64,000 bases of DNA from Cryomorphaceae bacterium 1068 (GTDB lineage: Bacteria > Bacteroidota > Bacteroidia > Flavobacteriales_D > Cryomorphaceae). The notes under the pieces are model-generated. The model worked only from the letters and a program-made list of their open reading frames with translations. It did no database searches and was not told the DNA's origin. The stretch spans positions 1-64,000 of the forward strand of contig JAPVXR010000012.1 in the NCBI GenBank assembly GCA_027214385.1, given 5' to 3'. Shown in pieces: positions 58,698 through 64,000 of the stretch (positions are counted from its first letter, which is position 1; every line of letters begins with the position of its first letter). The translations under genes and the position numbers were made by a program.

Positions 58698-61655
58698 ATG
58701 AGAATTGCCTTGAGGACACTTTTTTTCTTCTTTTTTATTGCATTTGCCTTGTCGGCGAAAGCCCAACCGATATTCGATAAGTCTGAAACACCTTGGGCTG
58801 ACAGCCTGTTGGCTACACTTTCCGTGGAAGAAAAAATCGGGCAACTCTTCATGGTAGCTGCTTATAGCAATCGCGATGCCAAGCACGAAAAGGAGCTTCT
58901 CGAGTTGGTGGAAAGATACAAAATCGGCGGCTTGATCTTTTTTCAAGGTGGCCCCGTGCGTGAAACCAAAATGTACAATCGACTTCAATCTGCTGCTGAA
59001 ATCCCCTTGCTTATTGGGATGGACGCCGAGTGGGGACTGGGCATGCGGCTCGATAGCACCATCAGCTTTCCCCGACAAATGACCTTGGGCGCTATCAGAA
59101 ATGATTCGCTGATTTATGCCATGGGAAAGGAAATAGCCCGCCAAAGCAGACGAATTGGCATACACGTCAACTTTGCACCCGTCGTGGATGTAAATAATAA
59201 TCCGAACAATCCCGTAATCAACAACCGCTCTTTTGGTGAGGACAAAGAAAATGTCGAAAGAAAGGGACTGGCCTACATGCATGGAATGCAAGACAATGGC
59301 GTATTGGCCAATGCAAAGCACTTTCCCGGGCACGGAGACACCGATACCGATTCGCACTACAATCTACCCGTGATCAAACACGATATGAATCGATTGAGAA
59401 GTGTCGAGCTCTATCCTTATTCTAAAATGTTCAAGGAAGGTCTTGGCTCCATAATGGTAGCGCACTTATCGATCCCGTCATTGGATTCTACTCCCAATCG
59501 GGCTAGCACGCTTTCGCCGAATGTGGTAACGGGGCTGCTCCAAGAAGAAATGGGTTTTGACGGATTAATCTTTACTGATGCTCTCAATATGAAAGGAGTC
59601 TCCAAATTTTACGATCCCGGTGAGGTGGACTTGCTTGCCGCGAAAGCAGGAAATGACGTATTGCTTTTTGCGGAAGATGTACCCAAAGCCCTCGACAAGA
59701 TTAGAGACGCAATCGCCGATGGGTCTTATTCTGAGGCTGATTTGAATCGCAGTGTTGCCAAGATTTTGAAGGCTAAGGAATGGGCTGGAATTCACCGTGG
59801 GGAAGTGGTATCGGAGTCCAATATCTTTGAAGATCTGAATACTCCCGAAGCTGATTTTCTCAAACAGAAGCTGAGCGATGCCGCCATGACCTTGGTGCAG
59901 AATAAGAATGGCATTTTGCCCCTCGGCGACTTGGACAGCCGAACCATCTCGGTGGTGACCATTGGCGGAGACGGCCAAATTTTCAAGAACCGATTGGCCA
60001 AATACACCGATTTCAAATCGGTGGAAACAGTGACTTCTCCCGAGCCTGTCGAAGCTCTGCGCGTTCGCGATTTTGCGCTGAAGAGCAATACCGTCATCAT
60101 CAACGTCGAGGGAACGTCTAATTCACCATCGAAGAACTTCGGGCTATCAGGTGATGCCATTAATTTAATCGAAACCATCGCCGCTGAGCGAGAGGTCATT
60201 TTGGTATTTATGGGCAATCCATACGCTTTGGCCAAGCTGAATCATCCCGAGCGTCTTAAGGCTATACTCGTGGGTTATCAAGATGATGCGCATCTCAATC
60301 GAGCGGCGGCCGAAGCCATTATGGGAGCCATTCCCGTAACGGGAAAACTGCCTGTTTCGGTAGGAGAGTACTTTAAGGTGAAGGAGGGAATAGAGTTGGC
60401 CGAGGCCACTCGACTTCACTACACCTCACCGATGGAGTTCGGTTTATCGCCCGAGGCTTTCGCCAAAATAGATTCCATTGCCATGGATGGCATCCAAAAA
60501 CGCGCCTATCCTGGAGCGCAAATTCTCATTGCTAAAAAGGGAAAAGTCATCTTCAATCAGAATTATGGGTTCCATACTTACGATGATCAAACTCCCGTGA
60601 GAAGCACTGACTTGTACGATCTGGCATCGATTACCAAGATTGTGGCTTCTACCATCAGTCTGATGAAACTCGATGACTTGGGCAAGTTTGATCTCGATGC
60701 CCCATTGAGTAATTATTTCCCTGAGATTCGGGCCGATAGTCCCTACTATACCATGCAGCCGCGGCGGATGCTGGCGCACGTGGCGGGCTTGAAAGCTTGG
60801 ATTCCGTTTTATGTGGAAACCATGAACGAGGGGGAGCCCAAGTGGGATGTGTATTCCAAGAGCGAATCGGCCTTGTACTCGCGTGAAGTAGCGCGGCAGA
60901 TGTACATCAATAATGTGGTGAGTGACTCGCTCATGTTCCGCATTCTGGCATCTCCCTTGAGGCCCAATAGAGATTACAAGTACAGCGATTTAGGTTACTA
61001 CTTTATGCGCGAAATCGTAAAGCGACAAAGCGGTTTACGATTGGATAGTTTTGCTGCATCCAATTTCTATGAGCCAATGGGATTGCAAACAATGGGCTAT
61101 CAGCCCTTGGAGCGTTTTCCAAAAGAGCGAATCGTTCCGACTGAGTACGACACCTATTTCCGAGGTCAGCTGGTTCACGGTTATGTGCACGATCCCGGTG
61201 CGGCGATGCAAGGAGGCGTTGGCGGTCACGCAGGGGTGTTTAGCAATGCTGAAGACCTAGCGGCTATTATGCAAATGCTCATCAACAAAGGCGAGTACGG
61301 CGGAGAGCGCTTTTTAAGTGAAGCGGTGGTGAGCGAGTATACCCGCTGTCAGTTTTGCGATTCGGAACTCGATGAGGAAAGGAGGGGAGCGGGGTTTGAC
61401 AAACCTGTGATTCCAGATGGTCCCGGCCCAACGTGCAAATGTGTGAGTTTCGACTCTTTCGGTCACTCTGGATTTACAGGTACCATTGCTTGGGCTGATC
61501 CTGTAGAAGACATTGTTTATGTCTTCCTCTCAAATCGTGTTTACCCCAGCGCTGAGAACAAGAAATTGGCTCGGATGGATATCCGCACGAATATTCAAGA
61601 AGAGATTTATCGGGTGCTGAGCGAAGAGAAGATTGGAGAGGGTGAAGCACCCTAA
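58698..61655 (+). CDS. Glycoside hydrolase family 3 - serine beta-lactamase-like fusion protein
   Basis: A 985-aa exported two-enzyme protein. Signal peptide to about residue 22 (ATG at 58698; a TTG at 58677 is less likely). The GH3 N-terminal domain has the NagZ-type loop KHFPGHGDTDTDSH (207-220) with the assisting Asp/His pair and the nucleophile Asp in IFTDALNM near residue 300; a GH3 C-terminal domain follows to about 565. The remainder is a class C beta-lactamase/serine hydrolase with SITK (644-647) and YSD. It may cut GlcNAc-anhydro-MurNAc peptides and then process the peptide or ester part. Convergent with the next gene: stop codons abut. Confidence 0.9.
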   Translation: MRIALRTLFFFFFIAFALSAKAQPIFDKSETPWADSLLATLSVEEKIGQLFMVAAYSNRDAKHEKELLELVERYKIGGLIFFQGGPVRETKMYNRLQSAAEIPLLIGMDAEWGLGMRLDSTISFPRQMTLGAIRNDSLIYAMGKEIARQSRRIGIHVNFAPVVDVNNNPNNPVINNRSFGEDKENVERKGLAYMHGMQDNGVLANAKHFPGHGDTDTDSHYNLPVIKHDMNRLRSVELYPYSKMFKEGLGSIMVAHLSIPSLDSTPNRASTLSPNVVTGLLQEEMGFDGLIFTDALNMKGVSKFYDPGEVDLLAAKAGNDVLLFAEDVPKALDKIRDAIADGSYSEADLNRSVAKILKAKEWAGIHRGEVVSESNIFEDLNTPEADFLKQKLSDAAMTLVQNKNGILPLGDLDSRTISVVTIGGDGQIFKNRLAKYTDFKSVETVTSPEPVEALRVRDFALKSNTVIINVEGTSNSPSKNFGLSGDAINLIETIAAEREVILVFMGNPYALAKLNHPERLKAILVGYQDDAHLNRAAAEAIMGAIPVTGKLPVSVGEYFKVKEGIELAEATRLHYTSPMEFGLSPEAFAKIDSIAMDGIQKRAYPGAQILIAKKGKVIFNQNYGFHTYDDQTPVRSTDLYDLASITKIVASTISLMKLDDLGKFDLDAPLSNYFPEIRADSPYYTMQPRRMLAHVAGLKAWIPFYVETMNEGEPKWDVYSKSESALYSREVARQMYINNVVSDSLMFRILASPLRPNRDYKYSDLGYYFMREIVKRQSGLRLDSFAASNFYEPMGLQTMGYQPLERFPKERIVPTEYDTYFRGQLVHGYVHDPGAAMQGGVGGHAGVFSNAEDLAAIMQMLINKGEYGGERFLSEAVVSEYTRCQFCDSELDEERRGAGFDKPVIPDGPGPTCKCVSFDSFGHSGFTGTIAWADPVEDIVYVFLSNRVYPSAENKKLARMDIRTNIQEEIYRVLSEEKIGEGEAP

Positions 61656-62303
61656 TCACCTCACAACAAACTTCCCACCTTCAAAAGCCCTCCCATCAAA
61701 GGGCCTCATGATATAAACGCCGGGAGCCAATCTAGCCGTCGAAAAATGAAACGGGCTTCGGTCGATTCTGAACTTCTTAAGTTCTTTTCCCAGTAAGTCA
61801 TAAACGGCAGATTCGCCGCGCCAATCGGTCTCGACAAAAAGGTCTCCATTACTTGGATTGGGATAAATCTTGAGCGCTGAAAGAGTTTCGTGACCATTTG
61901 TTGAATTTACTCCTTGGACGGAAAATTCGGTGTAAGCCGTGTCGGCGATGCCAACCTCTCCGAAAACGCCCGAGATCATCACATACTCGACTTTGTAGGT
62001 TCCGGGTGCATAAGTTCCCATTGAGGTGGTATCTATGGAATTGCATATAGCCGTGGCCAAGCCTAGCTCGTGTTCCACCACGATGGTAATGGTGTCTTGA
62101 CTGTAGAAAAATTCCGTTTCTACTATCGGGCAGCCTTGGCTGGGATGCCAGGCCGTGGCTATTACAGAAACTACATCATCTGTGGTGATGGGGGCTCCGG
62201 GTATGATTTCAAGTTCTTCAATACCTTGCCCAATAGCTGTAATGGTGCTCAAGGCAAATATGAGGATCAGAAAGGGTCGGGTGAATGGGGTATTTCTATA
62301 CAT
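61656..62303 (-). CDS. Small secreted protein with T9SS sorting domain
   Basis: A 215-aa protein. A signal peptide (ending AIGQ) leads to a 110-residue domain with two cysteines (about 60 and 87; SQGCPIVETEFFYSQ and TAICNSID), then a type A sorting domain (LKIYPNPSNGDLFVET ... GGKFVVR). The passenger is short and of unknown function, perhaps a small immunoglobulin-like domain. Its stop abuts the GH3 stop. It is downstream of a lipoprotein gene by 39 bp on the same strand. Confidence 0.78.
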   Translation of the reverse strand: MYRNTPFTRPFLILIFALSTITAIGQGIEELEIIPGAPITTDDVVSVIATAWHPSQGCPIVETEFFYSQDTITIVVEHELGLATAICNSIDTTSMGTYAPGTYKVEYVMISGVFGEVGIADTAYTEFSVQGVNSTNGHETLSALKIYPNPSNGDLFVETDWRGESAVYDLLGKELKKFRIDRSPFHFSTARLAPGVYIMRPFDGRAFEGGKFVVR

Positions 62304-62342
62304 GATTGGTCGATTAGGTAATGCTAAATTAAGTATTGATAA

Positions 62343-63011
62343 TTACCGAAGTAGCGTGTATCCATCAATGGAAAATGAAGTACCCATATCTCGAAGCGTG
62401 TGACTCATCTTAAGCTGACTTTCGTCATAGATCAGGTAGGCATCCAGATTTAAAATAATGGGAGGCACACAAGACACGATTCGGTTATTTTGGTAATCAA
62501 TGTCTTGATAGTTAAAAGTGGGCAGAAATCCGATTTCCTCACCGATAAAGGGCTCTCCATTTTCGTACTCAATAAAGCAGGTACCTTGATTGAGGTTGAG
62601 GTCTTCGGGTTTGGTCAAGTAGATGGTGTCATTGCCGTAAAAGAAGAAGAGTTGGGAGAATTGCCTTTCGGGAATTAAAATATAGCCTTCACGAGAAATA
62701 ACGCGGGTTTCGGATGGTTCCAATCCGCCAAAGTTGGTCGATCCTTCAGTGAACTCTTCGTAAAAGACGAGCCCTTCGGTTGTCGAGTGGATTTCGACTA
62801 CTAAAGTGTCACCGCTGTAGGCGAAACTTCCTTCGGGGTCGGAACAGTCTGCCGTGTAGCGCAGATAGCGATTGATTTGGCCTTCTTGGATGTTATCGAG
62901 TTCGATGGTGTTCTTTGGAGTTGGATCCGCAGGAGAATTTGAATCCTTGTCGTCGGAATTGCATGAAATAGCGAAAAAAGGGATGAGGAATAATGCAAGA
63001 TATTTTTTCAT
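62343..63011 (-). CDS. Lipoprotein of unknown function
   Basis: A 222-aa lipoprotein (lipobox PFFAISC, Cys17) with an acidic, Asp/Ser/Pro-rich stretch after the cysteine and a beta-rich mature part (TADCSDPEGSFAYSGDTLVVE and later TFNYQDIDYQNNRIV). Three further cysteines occur. No family is recognised. Probably in one transcript with the small T9SS protein downstream. Confidence 0.6.
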   Translation of the reverse strand: MKKYLALFLIPFFAISCNSDDKDSNSPADPTPKNTIELDNIQEGQINRYLRYTADCSDPEGSFAYSGDTLVVEIHSTTEGLVFYEEFTEGSTNFGGLEPSETRVISREGYILIPERQFSQLFFFYGNDTIYLTKPEDLNLNQGTCFIEYENGEPFIGEEIGFLPTFNYQDIDYQNNRIVSCVPPIILNLDAYLIYDESQLKMSHTLRDMGTSFSIDGYTLLR

Positions 63012-63376
63012 GTCGGTAGGTTTAATCGTTTGGTAATAGAGTGCCGAAAATTGGAAATGGTTACAGGGTGTTGTGTTTTTTTCGGTGAGCCGAAAGCGGT
63101 CTGCAAGTCTCCAGTGGTTAAGTCTGCAGTGCGTTTTTAAACGCAGAGCACTCCGAGACGGCGCGGAGATCGCTGAGAGATCCCGTTGAATTCAACTTGG
63201 TTTTTTCGGTTGTAGAGATTGTCCTTTATGGCCATTTCTTCGCGCGCTTTGCGCCTCATGAGTGCACTTTGCGGTTAGACAAGTCAAACAGATGCGGGCC
63301 ACTAGCATTTTACCTAAAAATCGGTTGATCGAGTGCGGTCAGTGAGCAAAGCCAGACCGGAGCCGAGATAACCGGC
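63012..63376. other. 365-bp intergenic region with repeat-like sequence
   Basis: No gene is visible in any frame that resembles a protein. It holds the degenerate repeats at 63140-63277 and a terminator-like structure next to the following gene. Base composition is more GC-rich than other gaps. A direct repeat GTCTGCA lies at about 63098 and 63122. Confidence 0.5.
63140..63277. repeat. Degenerate CGCAGAG / CGCAAAG repeats in opposite orientation
   Basis: On the plus strand 63140-63179 reads as spaced units of the type AACGCAGAG, CCGAGA, GCGCGGAG and CGCTGAGAG. On the minus strand 63277-63238 reads AACCGCAAAG, then CGCAAAG and CGCGAAG. The two blocks face each other 58 bp apart. Similar low-conservation CGCAGAG/CGCAAAG strings are common between genes of many bacteria; their origin is unknown. 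Confidence 0.6.
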
Positions 63377-63393
63377 TTAATCACTCAACCGAT
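63320..63393 (-). terminator. Terminator-like stem that includes the last codons of the barrel gene
   Basis: On the minus strand ATCGGTTG-AGTG (63393-63382), which encodes the last residues before the stop, pairs with CACT-CGAT-CAACCGAT (63335-63320), leaving a 4-nt bulge, and TTTT follows. An inner perfect 5-bp stem CGGTC/GACCG (63336-63340 with 63355-63359) stiffens the loop. It would end transcription of the outer-membrane protein gene. Confidence 0.5.
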
Positions 63394-64000
63394 AAATCAA
63401 TCCCGCTCTCACGGCTACCCCAAATGGCAGCGTTCTGATTTGCTCATTTTCGAAAATTGGTGTCATCCAACCGCGGTAACTTGGGTTGAGGCGCAGCGAC
63501 ATGCGTTCCGAGATGCCATATTCCACCGCTACACCTGCTTGAAAGGCCAGGTAGGTTCCTTCTATCTTTTTCATCGGTGCTATCTCCAAATCAGGTGAGC
63601 CATCTTCAAGTGTGTAGTCCATGCTTGAACCAAGGATGTGATTTACTGAGAGCCCGCCGCCTGCGGTAAACGTGAAAGGGTATAGGTTGTAGACATACTC
63701 CAAACTGATTGGAATAGAAAGATAGTTGATCTGTTGACGCGCTTGAATATTGAATTCAACAGGATCGGCATCAGGAGAAAGCGTCTCAAAACCAATTCCA
63801 AATGGGTTTTCACCCGAAGTTGAATTGTATTGTGTGCTTCCAAATGAGCTCTCGACACTACCACCGAAATCAAACTGCTCTGATCCTGTTGCCGTGTTGA
63901 TCATCACTTCTACATCGCTGAATACAACCTGTGCCGAATAACTGCCTTCTTGAATCCACTGATTGTATTCCACACCTATGCTCAAGCGGAATTTTTTTCC
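63377..64000 (-). CDS. Outer membrane beta-barrel protein (partial, 5' end outside window)
   Basis: The frame is open to the right edge and ends at 63377, so the N-terminus is missing; the first visible residues are GKKFRLSIGVEYNQ. The chain has alternating amphipathic strands (LSIPISLEYVYNLYPFTFTAGGGLSVN, AFQAGVAVEYGISERMSLRLNPSYRGW) and finishes AVRAGLIYRLSD, a pattern of OmpA-like or PorT-like outer-membrane barrels of Bacteroidota. No plug or peptidoglycan-binding domain is seen in this part. Role unknown. Confidence 0.72.
   Translation of the reverse strand, partial: GKKFRLSIGVEYNQWIQEGSYSAQVVFSDVEVMINTATGSEQFDFGGSVESSFGSTQYNSTSGENPFGIGFETLSPDADPVEFNIQARQQINYLSIPISLEYVYNLYPFTFTAGGGLSVNHILGSSMDYTLEDGSPDLEIAPMKKIEGTYLAFQAGVAVEYGISERMSLRLNPSYRGWMTPIFENEQIRTLPFGVAVRAGLIYRLSD

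Noticed and set aside
58671-59357. 228-codon open frame on the minus strand opposite the start of the GH3 gene
   Set aside because: Antisense to the signal peptide and catalytic loop region of an unmistakable GH3 enzyme, no family features.
1-64000. CRISPR arrays, tRNA or rRNA genes, insertion sequences, prophage or phage-defence islands
   Set aside because: I looked in the gaps and found no regular direct repeats with spacers, no tRNA T-arm sequence in a cloverleaf context, no transposase or integrase frame.

Overview
The window is chromosomal DNA from a member of the Bacteroidota, most likely the Flavobacteriales or a near relative. The supporting signs are several type IX secretion (T9SS) C-terminal sorting domains, a short primary sigma factor of about 287 aa, a TonB-dependent receptor with a carboxypeptidase-regulatory-like N-terminal domain, many lipoproteins, DUF6702, DUF2490-like and DUF6624 proteins, few Shine-Dalgarno sites and -7 boxes of the TAnnTTTG type. 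I saw no rRNA or tRNA gene, CRISPR array, insertion sequence or prophage.

Layout. 1-8 kb: end of a T9SS cargo gene, DUF6702, HupE/UreJ-like protein and M1 peptidase, then on the minus strand a DegP/HtrA protease, the RpoD-type sigma factor and a long-form GAPDH. 8-13.5 kb: dapF, a GNAT acetyltransferase, mltG and a small membrane protein in an overlapping operon, then a TonB receptor. 13.4-24 kb: two envelope glycosyltransferases on the minus strand, a diheme cytochrome c next to an FG-GAP/UnbV T9SS protein, a second GT4 enzyme, a MORN-like repeat protein, a lipoprotein and a T9SS subtilase. 24-36.6 kb: a sodium:solute symporter, a four-CHRD T9SS protein, outer-membrane phospholipase A, a TlpA-like lipoprotein, an SBBP-like propeller, HigBA, IMPase-mtaB and two envelope hypotheticals.

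36.8-48.5 kb is the most distinctive part: a clade II nitrous oxide reductase locus. An Rrf2 regulator faces a minus-strand operon that runs cytochrome c lipoprotein, fasciclin lipoprotein, nosZ, membrane protein, nosL, nosD, nosF, nosY. Beyond it lie a PLP decarboxylase, two haem/copper-type membrane proteins, and a divergent cupin plus truncated haemoglobin pair. The same palindrome, TATGA-N6-TCATA, occurs before the nos operon and in the divergent promoter region of the cupin/haemoglobin pair. This suggests one Crp/Fnr-type regulator controls N2O respiration and NO/O2 defence together. No nitrite or NO reductase gene lies in the window, so only N2O reduction to N2 can be argued here.

48.5-64 kb: DUF6624 protein, M48 protease, TfoX-like protein, 3D-domain lipoprotein, peptide-type solute-binding lipoprotein, then a tightly packed minus-strand operon (small membrane protein, mutL, two rhomboids, EEP hydrolase). 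It ends with a GH3-beta-lactamase fusion and three envelope or secreted proteins.

Between the genes there is notable non-coding structure: a 118-nt palindromic element that folds as a near-perfect four-way junction (58515-58632), two related copies of an unnamed intergenic repeat (41121-41262 and 53262-53380), degenerate CGCAAAG/CGCAGAG repeats in opposite orientation (63140-63277), and an interleaved pair of perfect 9-bp inverted repeats before the Rrf2 gene. I consider the four-way-junction element, the shared palindrome and the unusual nos operon to be the best leads in this window.
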